A stretch of 64,000 bases of DNA from Marchantia polymorpha subsp. ruderalis (Eukaryota > Streptophyta > Marchantiopsida > Marchantiales > Marchantiaceae). Below the pieces are notes generated by a model. The model did not search any database, was not told the DNA's origin, and saw only the letters and a program-made list of their open reading frames with translations. A program made the position numbers and the translations under genes. Shown here piece after piece: positions 1 to 10,310 of this stretch (positions are counted from its first letter, which is position 1; each line of letters opens with the position of its first letter). The DNA is taken from positions 5,664,501 to 5,728,500 of the forward strand of contig AP031356.1 in NCBI GenBank assembly GCA_037833965.1. Direction: 5' to 3'.

Positions 1-13
1 CTCAAAGATCGAA

Positions 14-1852
14 GTGAGGATCGATGGGCATGATGTTTCAGACGTGCTAGTAGATGGTGGTTCTGCTGTAAATGCAATGTCTGAAAGATTGTTGATGAAG
101 TTGGGGATGCGACTTTCCAGACCTTCAAGTATAATTGTTGGTATGGCCAACAAACAGAAGGTAAAACCACTTGGTGTGGTTGACAAAGTTGTGGTAAGTG
201 TGAGAGGTGTGCAAACCTTACTTTCCTTCCAAGTACTCAAGGAAGCTAGTTATGATTTGCTGTTGGGACGTCCTTGGTTGAGGGCGGTTAGAACTACTGA
301 TCGATGGCACAAGGGCTATCTGAGGATAGGCCCAAAGAACCATCGGGTGAAGGTTCCTTTGACAGGAGGAGGAAGTTCTCTTACCGACTCAGATAGACCA
401 ACCGACGAATATTGGGAATCTGAGAGTGAGGAGAGTGGCAGTTTTTTAGAAGTTGACACCGACATGTCAACTTCTGATCAAGAAACATCGTCAGACGACT
501 CTTCAGATGATGATGTACAAGTTCAAGTGGTTGCTGCCATGGAGTTGCTTCCTAGACCGGGGGTGAAGAAAGATCCGGACAAAGTGGAGATGAGCGAAGA
601 GGAGGTGTGTCGAAGACTTTCCACCCTCAAGTTTGGTCCAAATGTTACCATGGAGGAGAAGGCAAGATTTTTGGATATATTTCGCAAATATATCCATGTC
701 TTTGCCTTTAGTTACAAAGATTTAAAGCATGTGACACTTGAAACTCATCACATTGAGTTGGAGGAGAAAGCTCGCCCTATTGGGCAGAAGCAACGGCGAA
801 TCAATCCTCCTACAGCTGTGGTGGTAAAAGAGGAGATTGACAAGCTGAGGGAGGCTGGCTTCATCTATGAGGTAGAAAATTCGGAATGGGTGTCTCCTAT
901 TGTGATAGTGAAGAAAAAGAATAGTAAACTACGTGTATGTGTAGATTACAAGAAGTTGAATGCTGTCACAAAGAAGGACTACTATCCTTTACCTTCTATA
1001 GATGAGATTTTAGAGGAGGTAGCAGGCCATGAGTGGTATAGTTTTGGAGATGGTTATAGTGGCTATAACCAAATCCAAATTGCTCTAGAGGATCAATTGA
1101 AAACTACCTTTACCACACCATGGGGAACTTTTGCCTTTAGAGTAATGCCATTTGGTCTATGTAATGCTCCAGCCACTTTCCAAAGGTTCATGAATAGGGT
1201 GTTTGAACCTTTCATTGAAAAGTTTGTGAGAGATTTCATAGATGACTTTTGTGTGTACGGGAAGAAGCAGGATCATTTTGATCATTTGATCAAAATACTC
1301 CAACGTTTGGAGGAAGCCAAAGCTTCACTCAATCCAGAAAAATGCATTTTTGGATGTGAGGAAGGCTTATTGTTGGGGCACATCATTTCCAAGAATGGTA
1401 TAGCTGTGGATCTAGAGAAGGTGACGAGGATCATGGAGTTACCTTTTCCGGTGATGTTGACCAAGTTGAGACAATTCCTTGGTATGGTGGGGTATTATCG
1501 GAGGTTCATCTTGTCCTTCTTCAACAAAGCTCATGCCTTGACGAGTTACATGAAGAAGGGGACCGAATACGAGCTCATCTTCAATGATGAAGAGGCGAAG
1601 TTGGCGTTTGAGGCACTCAAGAAGGCTTTGGTGACGGCTTCAATTTTGGCGAAACCTGATTGGGGTAAACCTTTTCTTCTGTATACAGATGCATCAAATA
1701 TTGCTGTAGGATGCACCTTGAGTCAATTTGATGATGAAAAGCATGATCATCCAATTGCCTATGCTAGTAGACAGATGGTACAAGCAGAGAAGAATTATTC
1801 AGTGACCGAAAGGGAGGCTTTAGCTGTCATCTTTTCACTTAAGAAGTTTTGA
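14..1852 (+). CDS. pol: gypsy pol: protease, reverse transcriptase, RNase H (first part)
   Basis: This is the N-terminal part of the retrotransposon polyprotein and acts in the cytoplasmic virus-like particle. An aspartic protease motif (DGGSA) lies at residues 14-18. An acidic, serine-rich spacer follows at about 130-170. Reverse transcriptase spans about 270-470, with the catalytic pair in FIDD at residues 410-411. RNase H begins with TDAS near residue 559. The first Met is not a real start, because the frame is open back to the window edge and the polyprotein begins in gag. The frame stops at a TGA (1850-1852) in the middle of RNase H, and the same frame continues homologously on the other side. 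Gypsy copy 2 has a TGA at the same codon. Confidence 0.9.
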   Translation: MRIDGHDVSDVLVDGGSAVNAMSERLLMKLGMRLSRPSSIIVGMANKQKVKPLGVVDKVVVSVRGVQTLLSFQVLKEASYDLLLGRPWLRAVRTTDRWHKGYLRIGPKNHRVKVPLTGGGSSLTDSDRPTDEYWESESEESGSFLEVDTDMSTSDQETSSDDSSDDDVQVQVVAAMELLPRPGVKKDPDKVEMSEEEVCRRLSTLKFGPNVTMEEKARFLDIFRKYIHVFAFSYKDLKHVTLETHHIELEEKARPIGQKQRRINPPTAVVVKEEIDKLREAGFIYEVENSEWVSPIVIVKKKNSKLRVCVDYKKLNAVTKKDYYPLPSIDEILEEVAGHEWYSFGDGYSGYNQIQIALEDQLKTTFTTPWGTFAFRVMPFGLCNAPATFQRFMNRVFEPFIEKFVRDFIDDFCVYGKKQDHFDHLIKILQRLEEAKASLNPEKCIFGCEEGLLLGHIISKNGIAVDLEKVTRIMELPFPVMLTKLRQFLGMVGYYRRFILSFFNKAHALTSYMKKGTEYELIFNDEEAKLAFEALKKALVTASILAKPDWGKPFLLYTDASNIAVGCTLSQFDDEKHDHPIAYASRQMVQAEKNYSVTEREALAVIFSLKKF

Positions 1853-2335
1853 CACTATCTTTTGGGTGGAAAATTCACTATAGTGACTGATCATAAGGCA
1901 TTAAAATATATTTTCAACAAGCCTAATGCTGAGGGGAGGATAGCTAGATGGAAACTACTACTAGCGAAATTTGATTATACCATTGAGGATCGACCGGGAA
2001 AGAAGCATGCTAATGCGGATTTGTTGTCAAGAGCTTATGATGAGGGAGGAGATCAATCAGTGGATGACATTTTCCCGGACGAAGATTTGTTGGTCATGGA
2101 CACGGTGACATTGGTACCAGAAAAGTACAAGGAGATTTGGGAGTTCATTTCCAAAGAAGAATTTCCTCAAGGTATGCATTCAAGAGAAAGAAATGCATTG
2201 GTAAAAAGATGTCAACCCTATATGATCATTGGGAAGGTGTTATTTCATCAAGGAGCTGACGGTCTGCTACGACGAGCTGTTGGAAGAGGCAAAGCATTGC
2301 AACTCATGAAGGAGTTTCACGAAAGTGCCGTGTGA
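1853..2335 (+). CDS. pol: gypsy pol: RNase H (rest) and start of integrase
   Basis: This segment continues the same reading frame after the 1850-1852 TGA. It holds the second half of RNase H (TDHKALKYIF motif, then a DLLSRA signature). After an acidic linker it reaches the region leading into the integrase zinc-binding domain. It ends at a second in-frame TGA (2333-2335). Gypsy copy 2 has a cysteine codon there (57002-57004), so this stop is private to copy 1. With the two stops the element cannot make a full polyprotein without readthrough. Confidence 0.85.
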   Translation, partial: HYLLGGKFTIVTDHKALKYIFNKPNAEGRIARWKLLLAKFDYTIEDRPGKKHANADLLSRAYDEGGDQSVDDIFPDEDLLVMDTVTLVPEKYKEIWEFISKEEFPQGMHSRERNALVKRCQPYMIIGKVLFHQGADGLLRRAVGRGKALQLMKEFHESAV

Positions 2336-3436
2336 GGAGTACATTTTGGGGGAAAGGTAACAGCCTTCAAGATCCTTGATGCTGGATATCATTGGAAGGG
2401 TATTTTCAAAGATTGTGTGGAATTTTGCAAGAGTTGTGATGTGTGTCAAGCTTTTGCTAAAAAGTCCATGAAAACCCCTCCTTTGATTTCAGTTCCAATG
2501 TTAGATACTTTTGAAAAATGTGGGATAGATTTTGTAGGTCCTTTGAATCTTACTCCTCGGGGAAATAAGTTCATTGTGATAGCTACAGATTATCTTACCA
2601 AGTGGGTAGAGGCAAGGCCACTAAAATCTACTAATGAGAAGGAGGTTGGTAGGTTTTTGTATGAAAGAATCATAACCAGATTTGGTTGTCCTTTGGAGTT
2701 AGTGTCGGATAGAGGAGGAGAGTTTGTGGGAAGTATGATCCAAGCAATGTTAGATCATTTTTCCATCAAGTCTCGAGTGACCACTTCCTACAAACCCAAT
2801 GCTAATGGGTTGGCGGAGCGGACCAACTACACTCTTTGTATGATGTTGGCCAAGGATGCAGACATGGACGGGAGCAAGCAAAATTGGGACAAGAGGTTGC
2901 ATGCTATCTTGTGGGTGTATCGAACGACTTGGAAAACATCTACCGGATATTCACCTTTCCGGATGGTGTATGGAGTTGAGTCAAAGCTCCCAATACAATT
3001 TGACTTGACTACTTTCATGACAATCCAGCAAAGGTTGAAGAAATCAAATGGAGCAGAAGCCATCAAGTCTGGCCAACAACAATTGATGGAGTTGGAGGAA
3101 GCTCGAGCACTAGCCATGGTACGAGTGGAGCGGGCTCAACAGTTGCAGAAGAAGTATTTCGACAAACGAAGTGGAAACCAGAACTTGAAGCCGTTCAAGG
3201 AAGGTGATTGGGTGATGCTCTTTGATGCAATTAGATACAAGAGAGCTAGGAAAAAGTTTCTTCCTAAGTATTTTGGACCTTTCATAGTTGAGAAGGTGTG
3301 GGGAAACTTTACTTATGATATCAAGGAGTTAGGAGGACGTCACTTCGATCGAGTCAACCACGACAAGTTGAAATTATTCCATCGAAGATCAGATTCTTTT
3401 CTCCGAGGGCGTAGTGAAATCTTGGTCCAGGGTTAA
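2336..3436 (+). CDS. pol: gypsy pol: integrase
   Basis: Integrase catalyses insertion of the cDNA into the host genome. The paired cysteines of the zinc-binding domain (CKSCDVC) lie at about 2426-2446. The DDE core follows. Counting from the Met at 2417, the acidic residues are at about 38 (GIDF), 98 (SDRGG) and 134 (GLAER), which gives the canonical D-x35-E spacing. A GPF motif in the C-terminal domain (KYFGPFIVE, about 3268-3294) matches the GPY/F module of gypsy integrases. No chromodomain follows. The frame is the same as the upstream pol segments, and the stop is directly followed by the LTR. Confidence 0.9.
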   Translation, partial: GVHFGGKVTAFKILDAGYHWKGIFKDCVEFCKSCDVCQAFAKKSMKTPPLISVPMLDTFEKCGIDFVGPLNLTPRGNKFIVIATDYLTKWVEARPLKSTNEKEVGRFLYERIITRFGCPLELVSDRGGEFVGSMIQAMLDHFSIKSRVTTSYKPNANGLAERTNYTLCMMLAKDADMDGSKQNWDKRLHAILWVYRTTWKTSTGYSPFRMVYGVESKLPIQFDLTTFMTIQQRLKKSNGAEAIKSGQQQLMELEEARALAMVRVERAQQLQKKYFDKRSGNQNLKPFKEGDWVMLFDAIRYKRARKKFLPKYFGPFIVEKVWGNFTYDIKELGGRHFDRVNHDKLKLFHRRSDSFLRGRSEILVQG

Positions 3437-3437
3437 A

Positions 3438-4208
3438 TGTAAAACCAGATATTGCATGTGTGAAATAAAACTAGAATTAGCCAAGGAGTTAATCATGGTT
3501 AAGATAGTTATGACTAAATCTAGCTAGTTATGACTAAGTCTAGCTAGTTTAGCTATAATGTCTATACTTGGCGGAATAACTAGAGAAGTTCTAGAAGATT
3601 TGAGTGAGCACTTCTATTTTGTCTTGTAAAAAAGTCTAGATTCCAAGAGAAAAGACTTTTGAACTTCATGTTTAGTTTTGATTGGTTTGACTAAAGTAAG
3701 GAGTATTCCATTGGTGAGACTAAGTCTAACGTTGACTTAGTGGAAAGTGGAAGTTCTAGAAGTGAGAAAGTCACAAATGGCATGTCGCCACCTCAATCTA
3801 GGGATTAGTAAACATCTAGAAAGTTTAGGGGGTCAATGACATGTTGCCACATATTGATAACTAGTCAACCTTACTATGGTTTATCTTTGTAAAAGTAAGT
3901 TAGATAGGAATTACCATTTGTTACTATGGTAAATTCTCAAGTAGTATATATAGAGAGGTAGGGAAGAGCCTCTCAAGCAAGTTTGGAGAGTTCATATGTA
4001 GAGACTTGTTTCATATATGAAAGGGTGACGAATTTTCAGTACCTTGGAGTGTCGATGAGTGTATGAGTTGGAGTGATACCTTGAGAGATTGTGTGAGAGG
4101 GTGTTTAGGTTATGAGTATGATGCGGAATCCTAGTCTTATAGAATCATGATGAGCTACCAAAAAGCCATATGAGGTAAACCTGAGTGAGAGTCAGCCCGA
4201 AGGTTGCA
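3438..4208 (+). repeat. 3' LTR of gypsy copy 1
   Basis: The LTR begins TGTAAAACCAGATATTG right after the pol stop and ends in GGTTGCA. Matching LTRs lie at about 51211-51977 (5' LTR of copy 2), 12225-12987 (solo, minus) and 17434-18209 (diverged, minus). Short tracts such as TATATATAGAGAGG around 3947-3960 could hold the promoter. Confidence 0.85.
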
Positions 4209-5027
4209 GTCCAAGGTAGCCTATGCCGCAAAAGTGCAATGTGTGGGAGATTGATTGTAGCTGCAGGGAAACGTGATTAGTTGCACGCTGAAGAGTTAGC
4301 TAAGGCGGAAGGACAAATAGCCGAAGAGGCACGGATCGCCGAGGATCTTCGGGAACAGCTTGCTGCGACCAAGACAGAGCAAGAAGAACTTTGGAGTAGG
4401 GTCGTGGAGCTTGCGAACGATCGTGACAAAGAGTTTAAACGCGCGGAGGAGCTTACGGCAAGTTTGGCCGAGGAATTAGAGAAGCACAAAGGTGAATTGA
4501 CGGATTGGGCCAAAAAATTGGCAAATTGTGAAGCGGCCAGATCTTCGGAGGTCGAATGTAAACTAAAGGTCGAATCGGAATAGGGTGGTTACAGAAGCAG
4601 TTGAAGAGAGCTGCTTTGAGATTGGAAGAGTCGCAGAGGAGAGCGGAAAAGGCAAAGTCGGCACACCACAAGTTGCGGGATGAGACGATCGATGAATTGC
4701 AAGTGCGAGTTGAGAGCTGCTTGCGTGGATTTGCACTATGGAAATTACAAAAGGTTAAGTGGCTGAAGTTGGATTCACTGGAGCGACGTCTGATGAGTGC
4801 AAAGACTAGCGGATCCGCAGAGCACAAGCAGTTAGTAGAATAAGTTAATAATTTTTTTTTGAGGGATTGATTGAGGCGCGTGAGAATGTAGAGCTAGAGA
4901 TTCTAAACGTTTTGCCAAGGTTAGGAGCCGATGGAAGCTCAGAGGACGCTGTAACCGCTACGTCAGATGGCACCACACCTGAGAGTCGTTCACCTCAGGC
5001 TGTTGAGATTCCTAGGAGATCAGAGTG
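4209..5027 (+). pseudogene. C-terminal coiled-coil part of a long-terminal-unit ORF (subfamily B), broken
   Basis: Segments 4281-4583, 4601-4843 and 4867-5027 are successive pieces of one protein. It is rich in Glu, Lys, Ala and Arg in a heptad-like pattern and ends in a motif containing LRLGAD-type and DAVTATSDGT sequence. The same protein occurs on the minus strand at 14969-14040 and 35085-34150. Stops and frame changes separate the pieces. The left side is cut by gypsy copy 1. The right side is interrupted by the unit at 5028-10395, after which the subfamily B 3' region resumes at 10396. Confidence 0.7.
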
Positions 5028-5442
5028 TGTGGTACCCCACTTTTGGTAATTTTGAGGAAATTAAAACATTTTTGGAAAATTGTACCACGGCAGCAGTGTA
5101 AATAGCCTTCGGTGCATCAAAACAGAATGAATTCGGAAGATCGCAGAGATTCTCGAGGGACCTCGTAGAATCTAGGAGTTGGGTGCAGCGGTAAGGAAGG
5201 GCACCACCCTCCCTGCGAGCTCTGCAGTTAGGATCCCTACGGCGCAAGGCGCAAAATCCGCCTTCGGCGCTGCGTCCGCGGCGGTAGGGAAATCCTTCAT
5301 ATTTAGGTCAACCCCCAAACACCTTGACTTAGTTAGGATCTCGTTGGAAAGAGCTCGACGCGCTGATTCCAACGAGCCCAAGAACGCCAACAACGGATAA
5401 GGACTCCGGGAGTTATGAAGGTTGTAAGATACTCAGCTCTTC

Positions 5443-5590
5443 GCCTGCGCACAGGCGGAGAAGTTTTGTCCTATGCGAGGACGAGAGAAGTTCGCCTGTG
5501 CACAGGCAAAATAGGGTTTTGATGTAGGCGCGAAGACCGCCTACGCACAGGCGTGCGCCTGCGCACAGGCGCTTCGGCGTCGGCGGGAAA
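5443..5590. repeat. Palindromic repeat cluster CGCCTGYGCACAGGCG
   Basis: Several copies of a 14-16 bp palindrome with core GCCTGTGCACAGGC or GCCTGCGCACAGGC lie within about 150 bp. More copies occur at 5857-5945, and inside the ORF at 7553-7715 and 8036-8070. The related unit at 62104 has the same family at 62516-62700 and 62987-63080. In the ORF the motif encodes short stretches such as PVHRR, so it is tolerated in coding sequence. Confidence 0.75.
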
Positions 5591-6482
5591 TCCGCCTTGG
5601 GCCCTAGAAACGCGCCTTGTGAGGTAGAAACTGTACAGCGCCTTCTGCGCCAGCGCAACGCCGCGGACGAGCAAGGAGCCGCCAGAATAGTAAAATCCGT
5701 ACGGACCGTACGGACGGGACGGATGGATGCGCTCTTGGACGGACGGAGTTGCGGCGGCGAGAGCGCCGACGGAGCGACAAGGAACGGACAGTCTGGACGG
5801 AGTCGTTGACCGCGGTCAACGCCTTCCGCGCCAGCGCATCAACGCGGACGGACTTCGCCTGCGCACAGGCGCTCGCCTGTGCACAGGAGGGTGAAGTTCC
5901 GCGCCAGAGGAGAATCCGCCGAGGAGTCCGCCTGCGCGCAGGCGGGAGTTGAACCTTTGTCCGACATGCGGACACACACACCGAGGCAGAGGAGGATTGG
6001 CTGAGGAGCGGTACGTACGAGTGTACCGCGCAAGGCGGAAAATCCGCCTTCGGCGCTGCGCACCCGTGTCCGCGGCGTAGTACGCTCGCGGAGTTCAAAT
6101 TCGCCAATTCGAGCGTGAGAGTTAAATCGGCGTCGGCGGAGCGTGAAGCTGCGCGTGAGAGTGGAGACCGTTTTAGCGTAGAGCCGGCGCGGCCATCAAT
6201 TGAGTCGTCCTTCACGAGCAAGAGCCGACCATGACCTTCGACCGGGAGGCGGAGAGCGTCCCATTCTTGAATTCGCGATTCCATTCTCTAGTGCGAGCTG
6301 CGCGCGTCCATCTGCTAGCTGCTAAGCATTCTCGACATCGCCGCGCAAAGGATTTCTTGTTGATTGAGGGAGAAGTGAGTGCGCGTGTTTTGGAATTGAG
6401 GGAGATTAGAGTTTGCCGAGGAAGAAAGGAGCTCGAGCGGAGCGGGAGAAGAATTAGCGAGCAGGCGAACTCCAAGAACGCA

Positions 6483-9375
6483 ATGACGAGACTGGGCCGA
6501 TTGCGGATGCTGCCGCTCCGACTACCACAGAACGGGCTGCGCGCTTTTGAGGAGCGCCTGATAGCAAGAAAGCTCGATTTCTTGCTATGGGGATGGAACT
6601 ACATCTGTGTGGATATGGTGCGCGAGTGGCTAGAGCCACAGGGTCCACCTTCGCGCGGATTGCGTCCGCATGTTGATCGGTGGACGGTCCAAGATTGGGC
6701 GCAGGCATTGGGGAGATGTGCAGGCATGCCAGGGCACCTCCTCTTCGATAGTGAGAGCGTCAAGGTGACCAAGCAGGAAGAGGCGCAATTTGTGGAGCTG
6801 TTCAAGAAGGGGAAGTCTACCAAGAATGGGTACAAGACCCGCGATTACAAGGATCGATTCCGCCGAACTTTGGCTACGGCGCTGCTGCAATTACTGCAGC
6901 CACCCCGCGCCTGCTACATCACATTGTGGCAGGTCTCTTTTGTGGAGTGCATCATCGAGGGAACTCCAATTCACTGGGCGAGCATCCTGCACAGAGTGAT
7001 GCGACAGCACGCTTTTGAGGAGAAGGGGGGAACTCTAAATCATCTCTCTCCTTTCCTCATCAATTTTTATCGACAGCGAAATTGTTTGACCGCGGCGGAG
7101 CTTGCTCGTTTTCCGCCGTTGTCCATCGACCATCCCGGGAGGTATGTGCGGGAGAATGAGGTCGACACTGATGCAGAGGAGTCGCCGACTTCTACTCCGT
7201 CAAGGCGGAGGGACGAAGGGAGAAATACTCCTGCAGCAAGAGTGCCGCGGAAGCGGCGATGGAGAGAAGAGTCCGAAGAGGAGCAGCATCAAGAACCCAC
7301 TGCTCCCATTCGACCGCGGCCGTTGTACGAATCGTATAGCCGGCCGAAGCAGAAGGCGCGCAGGCTGGTGTTACCAGTCAGCAGCGCGGACACGGCGACG
7401 ATTGCGACGGAGAAAGGAAGTGCGTCGCCAGAGAAGAACGAGGAAGCACGGACATCTGCAGGAGCAACGGACCACGCTGCACCCTCGACGGACGAGAGGC
7501 CGCCTACGGGCCAAGGGCCTCCGGAGTTACCACGTGCGTGGCGGACAGGTGTTCCGCCTGCGCACAGGCGAGCCTCGACAGACGGGCGAGCCTCGACGGA
7601 CAGACGACCACAAGCGGACGTGGACCTACGCCTACGCGTGGGAAGAAGCAGTCCGCCTGTGCACAGGCGCTCGCTTGTGCACAGGTCACCTCCACACGTG
7701 CCGCATGTGCACAGGCAGGAATCACCCCCGTTCCAACGTAGGAAGGGGAAGGAGCCGGCGGAAGAACCGCCTACGGGACACAGGCCTTCGGGGCCAGACC
7801 CTCCGGTGCACAACGCGCCGCGATTTGCGCCTTCGACGCCAGGGTCTTCGGGCCGAGGAGATGCGAGCAGGGAGCGTGCGGAGGCCGCACCATCGGCGGG
7901 TAATCCGCCGGTAGATGCGCCTTCGGCGGTAGGGCCTCAGGGCCAAGGGACATCTGGCGAGCGGCCCCCGGCTATATCGCCTTTGGCGATAAACGCTTTC
8001 GGCGCTGCGCCTGCGGCGGACAAGGCGCCGGCAGTTGCGCCTGTGCACAGGCGCTCGCCTGTGCACAGGCCGGACACAGCCCTCGCGCAAGACCGATCGA
8101 GGGAGCAGCACCTGACAGAGGAGCGGACTGACTGTTCGCGGGACAAAATTTTGGTGCGCGATGCGCAATCAAACCCCGCGCAGACACCCTCCGCTCGATC
8201 GCCTTCGGCGGCGGACGTCGGCGGCAGAGAGGATACGATTGAAGACCAACAAGCGGGCGACGGGGACGTAGCACGGCCACATTCGCCCACCGCCTTAGAC
8301 ATTTTGGCGAAGAGCAGCGAGGCTGCAGCGGTGCCTTCGCAGGCAGCACACGTCGACGACGTGCAGCCCCACTCGGATCAGTCGCCGACGCAATCAATGG
8401 CGACTGAAATCCTCAGCTCGGATGATGACGGCGGAGGCTCCACCGAAGCACTGTCGGGAGCAGGGGATACCGAGGAGGAGGAGGAGGAAATTGTTGGAGC
8501 GCCGGCGGTGGCGCTCTCTGAGCATGTGATTCCGTTGCTGAAGTACTTGGATCGCAAAATCAATAAATACGCCGATCCACTTCAGCCGGGATCTTACATC
8601 GAATTAGTGCGCAGGCGGACTCGCACTAAAGTCCACACTAGCAAGCTACTAGCTAGGGTGGACCAGGAGTTGAAGGAATTGAAGGAGAGGCATGCCTGTT
8701 TATGGGGGCAGTACAACCTTGAGAGGAAATCGCACGCCCTCGACAGGATGCGGAAGGATAGAGTGGAAGAGCTCACCAGGGATGTGTTGCAGACCACGCA
8801 GGATTTGATGTCTGAGAAAAACTCAGAATCAGATTCTGTCAGAAGAGCTCGTGCGACAGACGCGTTTGTTAACGGAGTGTCAGCTCGCATGGCAGGCGGA
8901 TGAGGATTTAATCCGCAGGCTACAGTCAGAATGTGGCGAATTGAGAGCGCAGCGTGAGGAGGCCGAATCGCAGTTAGTGGTAATTGAAGAGGATCGCAGG
9001 CGAGAGGCAGATCGCACGAAGGAGGAGACGGCGAGGCGTGTCGCCCACTGTCTCAAGGGCTACGCCTACTGGGAAGTGGCGGCGCAGGAGAAACTCACAC
9101 TGCGTGAGTTTGAACTTCGCGCAGCAGGGTTGTTGGCAGGCGACAGCAGGAGTCGGCGGAAGGTAGCGAAGAAGCTCGACGCTTTTTTGTCGAAGGCGCG
9201 TGATACCATGTCCACCCTCGAGGTGGAGGTGTCCGCGGCGTTGCAGCGGTTGGGACTGCGCAGTCGAGCGGAAGACTGGCAGGGTAGGGAGTTAGTGCGC
9301 GGCAATCCGTCGCGCAGGAGACGTAGCACTGGTTCCGCGGAGTGTAGTGTAGCGTGGTTCCGTGCAGGCGCATAG
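6483..9375 (+). pseudogene. Long-terminal-unit ORF (subfamily A): conserved N-domain, disordered linker, coiled coil; one frameshift
   Basis: The function is unknown and I recognise no named family. The ATG at 6483 is preferred over 6231 because alignable protein starts there in four copies and the upstream frame is not conserved in the copy at 62104. Residues 1-220 form a conserved domain with LDFLLWGWN (31-39), GRCAG, GYKTRDYKDR, a W-Q/H-V motif, HWA and FLINFYR. A Pro/Arg/Ser-rich linker carries palindromic repeats. From about residue 680 comes VIPLLKYLDRK, then coiled coil and a conserved C-terminal helical block. The frame breaks near 8810-8820 at a run of A. The rest (to 9375) is in another frame, overlapping the first, which stops at 8903. 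Upstream Met 6231 gives an 890-codon frame. Confidence 0.7.
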
Positions 9376-9411
9376 CGTAGTGCAGTGTAGTGCTAATTAG
9401 GACTTAGAAGG

Positions 9412-9440
9412 TATAAAATAGTTCCAGGCGTTTTGCCTGG
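9412..9440 (+). promoter_or_regulatory. TATAAA box with downstream hairpin (LTR promoter or poly(A) signal)
   Basis: TATAAA at 9412-9417 is followed by a stem CCAGGC / GCCTGG (9424-9429 and 9435-9440) with loop GTTTT. The same layout follows the ORF in every unit seen, with compensating changes in the stem: CCAAGG/CCTTGG at 32933-32950, CCAAGGC/GCCTTGG at 12062-12079, CAAGGC/GCCTTG at 43933-43949 (minus). Subfamilies B and C have AATAAAG in place of TATAAAG. It could therefore be the promoter of the genomic RNA or a polyadenylation signal. Confidence 0.5.
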
Positions 9441-9828
9441 GGTTCTTTCCCAATTTCGGAAGTGCAGATCAGGAACCCATTTTCTCTGCATGTTTGTGTC
9501 CTTAAGTTCTGTCACCACGCAAGAGGAGTTTCAACTTAGCGTTCCGCATTTTGTAGCTGAAGGCCTTCGGCCGAATGTTCAGAGCTAGTACATTGGTTAG
9601 AGACTTGAGTAGTTCGGAACTGCACCTGCGGGTGACTGCCGATGCTCAGAGCTAGTGACTAGTTAGATACTTGAACAGTTTCGCCCCTACACCTTCGAGT
9701 GTTTCTCTCTGATTGTATACCTTCGGAATTTTTCCCCTGAATGCCAAAGTGAAGTTTTGCTACTTCGTGTAAGCCTTGGTTGTAAATTCAGGTTACGTTG
9801 CAGCAGGTGCCTTCAGGGCAACCCCTGT

Positions 9829-10166
9829 AGTATTTCTGGGAATGACAAGTGCCTAAGAATTCAAACTCTTCAATAGACTGTTATTGTGTTACTGGAATGT
9901 TTCTCAGTGAGTCCTTCAGTGCGGACTTGTGTTCTCTGCGCGTTTTGTGAGTTGAGAGTGTTGTTCACGTCTGAGTGACTTCGATCCGAAGTAGGCAGTC
10001 CAAACCGGGTTTCCTACGCTAGCAGCAAGCTAGCGGAAGTGTTGTAAAAGCCGGAGTTGGGAGTCACTACCCGCAGCTTCGCTGAGTGTACTCTCGAGAG
10101 ACTTTTCCCCCCTGAAATCTTGAGTAGAGGTCCTAACGGATCTCTGGGTTGTGTTTCTGTAGTTTC

Positions 10167-10201
<35 letters not shown>

Positions 10202-10310
10202 GCTGCACTGTGCGACCTCCGAGTGCGCTCTGAGTGGACACTTGCAGTATTTCTGGGAGTGACAGTCGCCTGAGAATTCAAACTCCTCAATAGTCTGTTA
10301 AACGTGACAC
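9829..10310 (+). repeat. Duplicated conserved 3' block of unit A1
   Basis: A block of about 60 bp containing TATTTCTGGGA...GACA, CTGAGAATTCAAACTC and CAATAGACTGTTA occurs at about 9829-9893 and again at about 10245-10310. The same block is present once near the 3' end of nearly every unit in the window. Confidence 0.65.
10169..10198. repeat. (GT)n microsatellite
   Basis: An uninterrupted GT dinucleotide run lies inside the 3' region of unit A1. The related minus-strand unit has a CA run at about 43266-43285 in the equivalent place. Confidence 0.95.

Larger units (their letters stand above)
1..4208 (+). mobile_element. Ty3/gypsy retrotransposon, copy 1 (left end outside window)
   Basis: Protease, RT, RNase H and integrase occur in the gypsy order, followed by a 3' LTR at 3438-4208. 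Gag and the 5' LTR lie outside the window. A second, more decayed copy of the same family lies at 51211-57179 and shows what is missing on the left. No chromodomain is visible after the integrase. The element sits inside an older terminal-repeat unit whose ORF resumes at 4209. Confidence 0.9.

Noticed and set aside
1850..1852. Selenocysteine or programmed readthrough at the gypsy TGA
   Set aside because: No supporting structure was recognised. Inheritance from a defective parent copy is simpler. It is kept only as an open question in the findings.
4281..4583. Host myosin-like or kinesin-like coiled-coil gene
   Set aside because: The same coiled coil occurs in units at 14040 and 34150 with the same downstream hairpin and terminus, so it is transposon sequence.
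5443..5570. CRISPR-like array of short repeats
   Set aside because: The repeats are palindromic but irregularly spaced, vary in sequence, occur inside coding sequence, and lie in a eukaryotic transposon.
5604..8397. Many long antisense and alternate-frame ORFs in the GC-rich leader and linker (for example 5604-6284 and 7289-7813, minus)
   Set aside because: They arise from low stop-codon density in GC-rich palindromic repeats, are not conserved between units, and overlap the better supported ORF.
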